A program made the position numbers and the translations under genes. Positions 12,625-24,366 of a stretch of 64,000 nucleotides of DNA are shown here, one piece after another. The notes under the pieces are model-generated. The model was not told where the DNA came from, searched no databases, and saw only the letters and a program-made list of their open reading frames with translations. Each line of letters opens with the position of its first letter. Within the stretch, counting starts at the first letter, position 1. Source of the stretch: Caenorhabditis elegans (Eukaryota; Nematoda; Chromadorea; Rhabditida; Rhabditidae); assembly GCF_000002985.6 (NCBI RefSeq), contig NC_003281.10, forward strand, positions 7,688,001 through 7,752,000, in the 5' to 3' direction.

Positions 12625-15600
12625 TTAATCCAGTGTCAGAACTTCGGCTGTATTGTTTGAAGTTTCTGGTTCTCCAATGGCTGCAGCAATAGTTAACAAC
12701 GCTGCATTTCCACTTCCGGCGCACAAAACTGATGGCTGAGCCGTCTCTCCTGCATTCGAAGCTCTTTGCGAAGAAATACTATTCAAAGATGCCCTTGTAA
12801 CTGATTTAAGTCCAACGTAATTTTCGTATTCTTGGCCAGTTGTCACGACAAGTTCACCGCGCGTAGAGTGAGATGATTTGACAAGGATGTGGAACTGAAA
12901 TACGATAAAATATTTGTAACGAATTCGTACATATATATATATATATATATTTCAAAATTGAAACTTGAACTAACCACATGAGCCTTCCTGCAGTGTTCTG
13001 CGAATTCTTCTACCGTCTTCGTACCCGTAGTGCACAAGTTACAATGGAAAGTATTACCGTGCATGCTCATTCCATGAGTGTCCAGAATGTGTGCAATCAC
13101 TTGGTCTTGCTAGAAATATTAAAACTCAAATTTCATTGAAATTTTGATGAAAACTCACATTGACGTCGGCAGGGAATTGTTTCAAGCATTGTCGGCATGA
13201 CGAACGATAGTCGAGCCCGTGGCGTATGATGTGAGATTGAAGGCAATCCGTGTGCGGCTGAAATTTCAAATAATGAAATAAATTTCAAAATAACTGAAAC
13301 CAACGTCTTTTGGAAGTGACCACATGCTCAGTGATCCGCAGATCGGACAGCATGAAGCATCGGTACCATTTGAGTCTAGAAATGATGCATGTTCTTGATC
13401 GTGCTTCACACACAACGCCTTCGACGCAAATCTGGCGTCACAACATGATGCTTCAAACGGAAGTTCTGCAGCATGTGCTGTTCTCATATGCTTCTCAAAT
13501 GCTTTCGGTGACTGAAATTCTGGACTTGTGCACGACCGAATTGGACACTTCAAATGAAAAACGTTCGACTTGAAAGAATTGCTCTCTGAAAAATGAATTT
13601 GAACAAATGAACGCCTCGAAAAATACTGAAAACTTACGATGTTTGTCGTATGCTGGCTTCAAATGAACTTGGATGTAGTGAAGGAAAAGATCGATTTCAG
13701 ATTTCGGAGAATGTCCACATTGACGGCAAAACCAAGAAGAATTTGACGAATGCATGGAGTGAAGTTGACGATCAAATTCCGAATGAAGAACTTTATCACA
13801 ATCCTGAATATATTAAAATAAATGAAAATCCGTTCTTTTAAATAATCAAACCTTGAATTGGCACTTTGTTGTGACTGCCACGTGATTCCTCAGCACATTT
13901 GTATTATTTGGTGCAGAATTAGCAATCACTATACGCCTAGGTGGAGCTTGTTGGGGTGGAGCTCTTCTCAAGGTGACATTCATAGAGTTAGGTGGCGAGG
14001 GGCGTACAACTCTGCCTCCATTGGTGGTAACAGATCCCATAGAAGATCCGTTGGTTTGAAGAGATGATCTTGGAGCAGCAGTTCTGTATGGTACTTCATG
14101 TCGGAATGTTCGTTTGTTAGGTTGTGCTTGTCCATGAGAATGATTAGCTGATCCATGCTTTGCATTTCCGAACTGGGACATACTTAGAGCGTTTCGTTCA
14201 TTGAGATGGCGTGAAAGTGGGAAATCTCTACGATAGTCATTTGCTAAGTCAACGTTTTTGAACTGTGGGAAACCAGTTTCTTCGCTATGATTGTTGAACG
14301 CCATATAGTTGAACCAGGCTTGCTGAAACAATTAATACAATACAAAAATAGTTGAAATTTCACTTACAGTGCAGTGGCAAGTCTTACACGATACCACAGT
14401 TTCACATTGTAACAGCATTGATCGATGAGAACAATCAGATGGAGATACTAGTTGAATCGTCTTATTCAAAATTTGTGATCGAAACTCGAGTTCATCTGTC
14501 GGATCGTAATTGAGAAGTTGTGCCGGACAGGCACCGAATCTTTGAACGAGAGACTGGAAATGAGATATTCAAATAAACGGTTTATAAATCAAATGTCTTA
14601 CGTAATTATGTCCATTGTGAATAGAAATGTGTTGAAATACACTATCGGCACTCGTAGATCCAAATCCACAAACTTTGCAGAAATAATACAAGCTGACGCC
14701 ATGAGCAACGCTCAAGTGATCAAAGAGAGCCAAATCAGATGCAAAGGTACATAGACAAGTTCCACACGAATATCGGACTTTTTTCTCTTCATGAGATTTC
14801 ATGTGATTTTGAATAGCAGTATGGTTGAATGCAATTCCAGAACAATGAATACAAGTAAGACAAGTGTCTCCGTGAATAGCCTGAGAAAGTGCTTTTACAA
14901 CCAGGAAATTAATTTCAAGTCACAAACCATATGTTTCTGATATTTTGGTTGATTCTCAAACACTACACAACAATTTCTGCACAGCCACGACGCTTTTGTC
15001 ACGACAGGAATTCCATAAGTTTCGGTGCACAATTGTGCTCCTGCATCTTGTCGGTGATCTCTCATATGTGACTCGAGAGAACCGTTCGTATAGAATGCCA
15101 GTGAACATTTTTGACATTTGAACTTCTTTTCACGTCCAGCAGAAATGCTGGATGGTAGCGTTCCGGTTGAGCTGAAATTATTTGTTTTCTCAAATTCATT
15201 TTTAATAAGTTCCAACTCACTTTTCAACCTCAGCAACTACTGCCAACTCATCATCACCATTCTCATCAACCACCTCCTTGACAACTGGCTCACCATAAGG
15301 TGATTTTCCTCCTTGTGCAACCTCCAAATCAGTATCATCTTCATCCACGTAACCTGGTTGTTGGGCACCTCCGTATCCAGCTTGACTTGTTTCCACGCGA
15401 ACTGAAAAATTAAAATTCAACTTGTTTTTCTTAACCATTCATCTTTAAACTTTTACCTGGTCGAAATCTTTTTTCGATTAGAATTTTAGAAAATAATTGT
15501 CTTGTTGCTTGAAATTTATCATTAATTTCAAATGACATTATTCAAGTATGTATATGTTGAGAAATGCGAAAATTGAAACTATATAAATAATTTAAAATAA

Positions 15601-18600
15601 AATTTAAAGTTCACGTACCTTCACAATTTATTGAACTCTCTGGATTAGGAGTTGAAGTGCTACTTCCTTGCGCAACTCCATTTGGTACAGCCTTCTCAAA
15701 CACAACGCAATCATCATCTTCATCATCGCTGAGCATTATGACGTCACTAGATGACGGTTCGTTCATTCTGGTTGTCACATTTACAACTTTTTGTAATCCA
15801 CCGCTTCTTGAATCAGAAGCCACTCCTTCAAGAGCTTCCAGCAATGTGCGCGGAGCTTGTGCGTAACTTTTATGACACGACGGAGACACGGTTCCCATGT
15901 TGCACATAAGATAATTCATTTGACTACGATCGACATCTTGATAGGATGCTGGTACTGGACCACCTTCAATAAAACGCATGTATCCGCTGTTGTGCTTCGG
16001 GAACAGGCACTTCATCAGAATGAAAAGCTTCTTTGTTTGCTCTTTCGGACATCCAGATCTCATATGAGTTTTTCTATGCTTGACCATTCCGTCTTGTGAT
16101 GGTGCATCGTACGAGCAAAGCTGACACTTGTTTCTAAGAATGTGCACCGAATCAAAATGATCGCAAAACTCGATGGGTGAGTTGAAAAACTTGTTAGGAC
16201 TGCAAGTACATGAATAGACTCGCCCACCGCCGCTTGCACATTCGTGTTCGTAGTACTCTCCAACACTGACGAAGACTTTGATACAGTATGCACATTGGAA
16301 GCGTCGAAGTGTGAGAGCATGTGAACGTTGAATATGAACTCGATTTGCAAGTGGATCATTGGATTTTACCCCGCAAATGGTGCATCGTGATACACGTTTG
16401 CATCGGAATAAAATATGGGATGACATAAATCGGTGATGTTCTTGACAGAATGCGCAGCACTGAAAATATTTAATTTAAAACGAACACAAAAAATGAATTT
16501 CTTACAGCTTGTCCAGATATCTGCACCACATGTTCTTGAATCAAATGTTTCTGAAGATCGAAATGTGTCGGAGTATTCGCAGCACAGAACGGGCAGTTAG
16601 CCCATTTTTCTGGATGATCGTCCATGTGATGCGTGAGCTCATCGTACGAGTCGAACGTCAGTTCGCACATGTAGCACATTAATCGAGGATCAATATTCTT
16701 ATCTTTTGGAGGACATACAGTAAATGATCCCATAGGTGGATCTCTTGCTGGAAGTCGATTCAATTCAACACCATGAATTGGCAATGCACTGATTTTAACT
16801 TGTTTCAATCGATAATCCGGGCTTCTTGGATCAACAACAGATTGCTCGATGGCTCTCAATGATTCATAGCTACGACCATATCCTCCATTCTCTCCATGAT
16901 TATATCGAATTCCTACATCTCTTGCTGGTGGAAGAAGTTCTCCAGTTGCAAGAACATATTCAATCGTTGAAAAATGTCGATTTAGCATGTGCACAAAAAT
17001 ACGTTCAACTTGATGAATCTCCGGACAAGAAGGGCATTGCCCGCAGAGTGTTGCTCCTCGTCCTTTTATTTCAGCGAATAGTCTGGAGCACACATGGGTC
17101 CTTCGTGTATTTTGACTGGAAAATGCTTTTCCACATGATGGGCAAGGATGGGTATGGAAGCGTGTGAGATGATCGACGAACTGGTTGAGGCTTTCATATT
17201 CCCGATCACACCACGAACAAGAGTACCAACGAGACTGAAACATTATAAGATTTTTTAATACGAATTGGTGAAAATTTGGTATACAAACAACTATTAATGA
17301 ATTCAAACGCCTTGAGTATGAAGAATATCAACTTACAGTTCTCGGAACTTTATACGGTTTGATACGTTGTCCTGGTCGGATTGCAGGTGTAAGTGTATAT
17401 GGACGCATAAGTTCATTGGGTGCAATAATATCTGGTCGTACCAAACTGTACGCAGGTTTGATTTGTTGTGGCTGCTGCCTGATCGGCATGGGACGTGGTT
17501 GATCTTTCGCCTCCAATAATCCAGAAAATGGCATGAAGCATTCAATATCGGTGAATCGAGCAAGATATGTTCTTTCGTCGAATTGTAATTGAGTGAAATG
17601 TTTTGCCATCAACATAAGCGATCGATCAAATCGATTTTCAGAGAAATTATCGAGTTCACCGGAAACTAATTCAAGCGTTGCTTGCTTGGAATGTACATCA
17701 CTGAGATGAGTTTTCAAGGATATCACGGAGCATAGGTGAGCTTTGCATTCGGGATCGATGCACCGAACACCTGCGTGTGGACCAGATGCAGCATGATAAA
17801 CTTCGATAAGATCGTCCTGAAAATATTCATATCCATAACATACTTTATATAAAAATAAAAATTCATACCTCTGTAACTTCGCAGCTCAAGCAATGTACTA
17901 CTGGATCTTTGGAGAAAATATAGTTGCATTTGGTACAGAAGTAGAAGCTGAAAATGTTAACGATAATTGATAATAACGCAGAATAGATTCTCTTACATTT
18001 TGTTAACCAGCAGCAAGTCCTTCAATGGGTCTATACAATTCGATGCAGGAAGTGATATAGTTCGAATGCAACTCATTGCAATATCGTCCGCTAGGGTACT
18101 TTGGATTGAATTCAGATGCACCATGCGAGATTCCTCTAGTATTCTCAGCGCTTCTTCAGGATCAAGAAGACGTTCTCTGGACAATAAAACGTGCTTCTTG
18201 TATACTTTTTCAATTCGTTTTCTAGCCTCCTTTTCCGATTCGGGCCGCTCGAAAAACTTATTTCTATTAATATGTTCATATCCCAAATCTCCACGAATCT
18301 TGATATTTCTTTTCTTCTTTTGTTTGCTTGATGTGAAATCATCACTATCGGAATCAGAATCAGAAGAAGACGAAGATTGATTATCTTGTTCTAGAAGACT
18401 TTTCTGAAAATCTTCTTCACCAGAGGACTCTCCCGGTTCGTATGAAAATTCCTTCTCGTTACTATCAGTAATATTACGATTTTCCTTCTTAGTTTTTGCA
18501 TGCTTCCACCGAAGTAGTTTTTTGCGGATAGTGTACTCATCTGGCTGAAATTTGAATATTTTAGAACTTGAAATGCTTCACTGCACTCTACCTCTACAAA

Positions 18601-21472
18601 TTCACTTTTTTTGTTTTCTGATGCTTCAAGAGCTTGTACTTCTCCGCTAGTGAGTCCTCCGATCGCAGGAATACTCGATCCAAAACCGACATATGGCAAA
18701 CGTCCAGAACTCGGTGGTGGTTGGTAAGTAGCCGACATTTGTAAATAGTTGGCGAACTGTGCGGTTTGAGTTGTATGTGATTGCGCGTGATGTCTAAAAT
18801 TTGAAGAAATAAAGAAAAAAGTTTCGAAGCAATTAAAAATAAATATCTTTAAATTGTATTTGTTGTCTGAGTGTCTAAGACCAAAAATTTCATTAAAAAA
18901 ACATTTTTGGAAAGTAACACTCTGCTTTTATAATTCGCTTCGCGTTTATATTCCACAGTTCTATAATCATCTTATCAATAATTTTCATAAGATTAACTTG
19001 AATAGTGGTTGAAACTTCATGAACTATTTTTTTCTAATGAAAACTCACTTCAACATAAACTCGGTTCCAAATGTTTTTCCGCATTTTATACAGGTATGAT
19101 TAGCCTCGTGTTTTTCTTTGAAATGCTCTTCGATTTCAACAACAGAATGAAATTCTTCAATGTTACATTCAGAACAACTCAGCGGAAGTCCAATGTTTAG
19201 TTCAGACATCACTTGAAATTGAATTCGTATTCCTTTCCCTTCATCTTTCAACGGTTTTGGGAAGTAAGCAACGACCGGAACCAACGGTTGACAAGAATGG
19301 TTCATCTGTAAAAATAATTGTAATCAGAGAAAAAAATGTATAATCACTCATGACTCACCAATGCAGTTGCAAAATACGTCCATCCTTTCTTTCCTTCGCC
19401 TGATGGTTTTACCGACAGCCACAATCCGCACTGAGAACAGCAGAGGTACATGTACGCGGCTTCAAGATGTAAAGTTTGCTGTTTGAAAGTTAATTGACGC
19501 AGGTACTCCGCAAACTCTTTGCAATCGTGTTTAGTTAATTCATATCGAGACGGATAAACTCTGTAACAGATATCACATCCGAAAAGGTGAACCACGTCAT
19601 GATGTCCTAGGTAGTGTTCAATAGTTTCACACATATTTAAGAACAATGGCTGATTTTCACAGCAATTTGGGCGAACAGTTGTCCCGCGCGCAATCGGACT
19701 TGGCTGGAAAACTTTTGATTTAGATAAATATCAACAACCGTAAATTTTACCGGATGACGCGGGTCCGTGACCGAGATTTCGGAAAGCGGCATCGGCATAT
19801 TTTGAACAAAAAGTCTTGAATCGAACACATCCTTCCTTGCAGCATACTCCCAATCACGACGAAACGTTGGAGGCATTGCATTGTATACATGACGAATACT
19901 TTTCAATAGGATTTCGTCATGATCTTCATTATTTGCCCCAACGATACAAAGTTTATCGACAGTTTGCCTGAATTTTAAATTGAGAATCTGAACGTTGCTT
20001 TAGAAACTAACATTATCGAAAAAATCTGGTTATCACTGAGCCATGCACAAAACCGTCGAAATCCTCCAGAAGCCCTCCGTACAGCAGGTTGTGAATCTAG
20101 TCGGAATCCAATTACTCGTTCACCTTCTGCTCGCGCATCTTCTGCTAATGGGACAATCGTTTTAAACACATCTTCTTGTTTTGGAGGTCTTGAATATTGA
20201 CTAGCATAGGTTGGTAAACCCGGAACTTGAAATTGACGGGATGCGCCTTTTGCATTAGGTTTCTTCTTTCGGCCAGAATTACCCTCATTTTCTTCCATAT
20301 AATTTTCGTCCAGCTCATCTCGTGTTCTTTTCGGCTTTTTCCGGTTCCCTCGGCTTCCAAAATCGGTAACCAGTGACTGAGCTTGAGCTTCGTCACCTCG
20401 TTCAATACTCGCGTAGTTTACTGATCTACGGGGTCGGGAAGAGTGTCCAAATGTGGATAACGGAGCTTTCGATTCAAGAGGATCTCTGAAATATTCAATG
20501 TAAGTGTAAATATAATTCCTTTTTGATTTATGGTAATGAAAAAATAAAAATTTAACCAGGTATTTAGATTTCGTTCAGTTAAATGAAAACTCGGTGAAAC
20601 TCAGTCTAAATTGAATTTAAAAAATTACCTGATGCAAGAAAAATGTGAGGCCCCACGAAAAGGGGAGCAGAACGAAAAGGGGATCTGCAAAAAGGGGATC
20701 TGCGAAAAGGGGAGATACGAAAAGGGGAGCTGGCACTGTGCCAAACGCACAAAACGCTTTTTTTATTCTCATTCAACGCACGCATTATTTGTGTATTTTA
20801 CGCTAAACAACGCGCGATGCGTAATAACGGAGTGTGGTTATAACAAAGTCGTGCGTTGAATGAGAATAAAAAAGCGTTTTGTGCGTTTGGCACTGTGCCA
20901 GCTCCCCTTTTCGTTGCTCCCCTTTTCGTATCTCCCCTTTTCGTATCTCCCCTTTTCGCAGATCCCCTTTTTGCAGATCCCCTTTTCGTTCTGCTCCCCT
21001 TTTCGTGGGGCCTCAAAAATGTGAATTGCGAATGAGGAAAGTGCGCTCTAGTGGCACAAATTTAAATAAATTCGCACAAATTTAGCAATTTTAACAAATG
21101 TTTGACTGTGAATGCTTTCTAAGTGCATTTTTGAAAGTTTCCTTGAATAACTTAAACTTAACCTACTTTTTATATTCTTCTGATCCTCTCTTCCTCTTGA
21201 CAGCAGGCTCTTTCATATCCTTTTGCATAAAATCAGCAAGCCGTTGTGCCTCCTCTTCTTCTCTCTGTTTGGCAGCTGCTATCTCATGACTGAGATCAGA
21301 TAATCCTGTACGCAGTGGAGCGCTTTGATTGTTATTCGCTTGCTGAAACTTTCTCTGGGGTAATTTAAACAACTTGATTACTGATTCTCACCTCATCTGG
21401 AACTTCTGGCTCCTCCGTTTTAACGAGTGGGGCTGTTTGGTTGAGCTGTTGAAACAGCTCAAACTCATCCAT
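12625..21472 (-). CDS. lin-13: LIN-13, multi-zinc-finger synMuv B protein
   Basis: Twenty-two exons: 21472-21392, 21354-21167, 20485-20012, 19967-19751, 19703-19359, 19305-19049, 18793-18592, 18544-17997, 17947-17869, 17816-17337, 17234-16506, 16459-15619, 15401-15221, 15171-14928, 14880-14602, 14553-14368, 14322-13852, 13803-13638, 13585-13305, 13257-13159, 13109-12975, 12894-12625. All phases agree, giving 2250 residues, close to the length I recall for LIN-13. It starts MDEFELFQQLNQ. More than twenty C2H2-type fingers are spread along the protein (e.g. CDICYRVYPSRYELTKHDC, CSWCDREYESLNQFVDHL, CRNCCVVFENQPKYQKHM), with an acidic/serine stretch and basic linkers. LSCSE (residues 477-481) fits the LxCxE Rb-binding pattern. 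Known role: class B synMuv nuclear repressor acting with LIN-35/Rb and HPL-2 in vulval fate and heterochromatin. The exon 19 donor (GTTGGT) was chosen over GTTTCA because only it keeps the next finger in frame. Confidence 0.93.
20486..21166 (-). other. lin-13 intron 2 carrying a hairpin transposon
   Basis: This intron of 681 bases is mostly the palindromic element at 20647-21014. The flanks are ordinary AT-rich sequence. Confidence 0.8.
20647..21014. mobile_element. hairpin DNA transposon (hAT-like, non-autonomous) with AAAAGGGG minisatellite arms
   Basis: This 368-bp near-perfect palindrome has ends GAGGCCCCACG and CGTGGGGCCTC. It is flanked on both sides by AAAAATGT, an apparent 8-bp target duplication, which is the length typical of hAT elements. 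Each arm holds five to seven 15-17-bp units of the form CGAAAAGGGGATCTG or its complement. Next comes an inner inverted segment (GGCACTGTGCC, AAACGCACAAAACGC), then a loop near 20785-20845. There is no transposase, so it would be mobilised in trans. Superfamily is inferred from the duplication length only. Confidence 0.8.
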
Positions 21473-24366
21473 AGTTGTTATTTGGAGAGCTGAAATTTTT
21501 TTTGAAAAAGGCAACAGAAAAAAATGAGAGAACTGAACGAAAAGAATGACTGGAGATAAGCTTTATCTCAAAAAAAAACTAAAATATCAATCTACATGAA
21601 CTTCCAGTTTGAATCAAAGATAATTATTCAAGAATCTATCATATGTTCTCGAAATTAATTTACGCCTAACTTGCGTATTTTTAAACGTTTGTTCGGTTTT
21701 TTACGATGTATAGTGAATACCAGTAACTTAATTGTTTCAAATTTGCGCGTGAAATATACTGCAATTCGTTGGCTAACCTCACTACTATGATACAAATTTT
21801 ATACGGGGCGCGGTTATGTGGGCGTGTCCGACCCATTGAACACACTTATAAGAACTCTTTAAAATGTTTAGGTTTTTTATTAGATAAGTTTATTTCATTG
21901 GAGGTCTAATGATTTCAAAAAACCGAACTCTGAACTTTCGTGAGCCCTTTCCCACTAATTACTGATCTCGACACGACTACACGCAGAATCAGCGCACATC
22001 CTGTCATACTTCAAACTCAATATATTTTAAAACCCCCGAAAAAATAATATTCTCATTTAAAAAAGCAAAATCCGGAAACGTGTTACGGAATCGACAAAAA
22101 TTTTGAAACTGCGACAAAAATTTTTACCGATCTTTTGGCGCGCATTGGAATTGAGAATTTGAAGGCTGTGTCATATAGAAAGTACCGCAGAGCGTATATG
22201 CCACTCTGCGTCTCTCATATTTATTGGTCAGACGGACAAACGATGGTAGGAAGACTATGAGCAGCGGAGAGGGCGCAGAGAAACGAGACCTATTTCTTTG
22301 CCCTGCTGCAGTGTCTACTGCAACGGGGCTAGCAAGGACGAATCGATTGGAGAAAAAAGAAAAGTGAATGGGTTTTGCCCAAAGTGTTTGCGTACATTAC
22401 GGCGCTATATTTGACGACAGTTTGAAATATTTAAAAATTTAGCTGTGCAACTACAGTAATCCACGGAAACAAATTCAAAAAGGACTGGGGTCTAAAACGG
22501 TCAGATGATTCAAAATAAAGAAGGGTATCTGTAAATGGATACTGTACACTGAAAATAATAAAATGTTCTGTCGCGTAAGTACAGACCCCAAAAATTAGGC
22601 AGAACTTTCGAAAACTGTGCAAACACACCAACCAGTTTTATTATCGTAATTTCGCAACAAATTTCACTCGTCAGTTTAAAGGCACACGTTGTTTTTCTGA
22701 GCGGGTCTCGCCACGATCACAGTCATAGTGATCGCTACAGGTGCCACATTTTTCAGATTTATTCATTTGAAAAAAGTACATTGTTAAATTCTATAGATTT
22801 GAACAGTATACAGCTCCGAAATTAGAAAACAGCTAAAGTGGAAATTCGAGCAAGCCCACATTTGAACCCAATGAGCAGGAAAAATAAAATAAAAGCAAGA
22901 AAACTTAAAGAAGCGCTCAGTCAAGAACTCTGCAACTATAGTGTGGTCTTGCAGCGATAATTTTACTGTACTCTAAACTATATTTATTTTCTCTAGAAAA
23001 CAAAATAATATTCAAAAACACACTACACATTTTTCCGGTCCCGTGTGTGTTAATGTTCACCACGGCGCACAATTGCGGACACTTCGCGGCGGTCAATACA
23101 ATTTTAGGCCACTGCAGGGAAGAGAGAAAGTGGGCGGCGGCAGCCCGCGTAAATAACCAGCCACACACGAAACGAGACTGAATAAATGAAAAACCGCGAC
23201 GCAGCCGCTGTGCACGATTTCTCGTTTGGGATACCTTCAGAAAATTTACAAAAGTGAGGAACGGGTGGCGTGACCGCGACGCGACCGCAACGCAGAATCA
23301 ATAACTCCAAAATAGGATTAAAGTTTAAAAATCAGTCAATAAATAACTTTGAGAAGAGAAATTAGGATAGAATTAAGATTCGATATTGATTTGAAAAGTT
23401 AATACTGGGCTTAGGAAAAGTTAATACTGGAACTTTGCAATATAAATTAATTTGTAGTGTTACTAAAAGAATTTTAATTTTGAAATTTTAGAAAAAATTA
23501 GAAGAACAATAATCAAAAAACTAAACTTTTGGATTTACTGAAAACATTTGAAAAGGGAAATGTAAATAACTGTAGAAACAGGAAAATGTCGAGCAATGCG
23601 AATTTCGGTAGAGCGCACTTCCATAATTCGAAAACCGCAACGCGCACGCAACGCACAGGATTTACGGAAACAGGAAAGGAGGAACCAAAAATTCGGTTTC
23701 GCGCACGCTTATTTCGCAACCCTCGCGCGTTTTTTTTTCACAGCAAGGTTAGAACATTTTAAGAAAAAAAGCATGCGGGGGTTATGAAAACACACTACCG
23801 AAAATAAATAGAATGAATTTCGAAAATTATTTTCACCGATATCATTTGCTACAGCTGTTGAAGCTTCAACTATGAGTACAGTTATGCGGAAAAATACTTT
23901 TTAAAAATTAATTTTTGGGACTACAAAGTCTGTATTTTAAACTACCATTGGTACGATGCGGTGCGAATCGGGAGGTGGTCTTCATTAGAGCGCGATTGTT
24001 AATTCAACCGCGACGTGCACGCGACGCTCTCAAAAAATGTTCAAAATTTGAAAATAAGAGAGAAAAAAACACGCCAGCTGACAACTGCGTCAGCAAAACT
24101 GGTCTTGGTTCACATTGGCAGTGCGTACAACACACCTTATCTTACGCGCAAGTTGGATATGATTTTCCAGGCGAGACCCGACTGAAGATGTACGCTCACG
24201 CGAAAAATACGGATTTTATTTGTTTTGATAACTTCGGATGGAAAAAAAAGAAAAAAACCAATTTTGTTAAATTGTAAAAATAGTTAGTATAAAACGCGTA
24301 ACGATAATTCATTTCTCATTTTTTTCAATTTACAACTACTTGTTTCAAGGCTAGCAAAGATACCGT
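21473..24366. promoter_or_regulatory. divergent 5' region between lin-13 and the TMEM65-like gene
   Basis: About 2.9 kb with no supported exon. It should contain both promoters. Recurrent CG-rich words related to CCGCGACGCGACCGCAACGC occur near 23187, 23273, 23632 and 24005. The ORFs at 23529-24277 run through these words and lack splice or homology support. Confidence 0.45.

Noticed and set aside
13301..13301. lin-13 donor GTTTCA immediately below 13301
   Set aside because: It leaves the following zinc-finger exon out of frame; the GTTGGT donor four bases upstream in the transcript keeps PHTDCLQSHI in frame.
23529..24277. Overlapping plus-strand ORFs as a gene
   Set aside because: They run through CG-rich repeat words, lack splice sites and show no recognisable domain.
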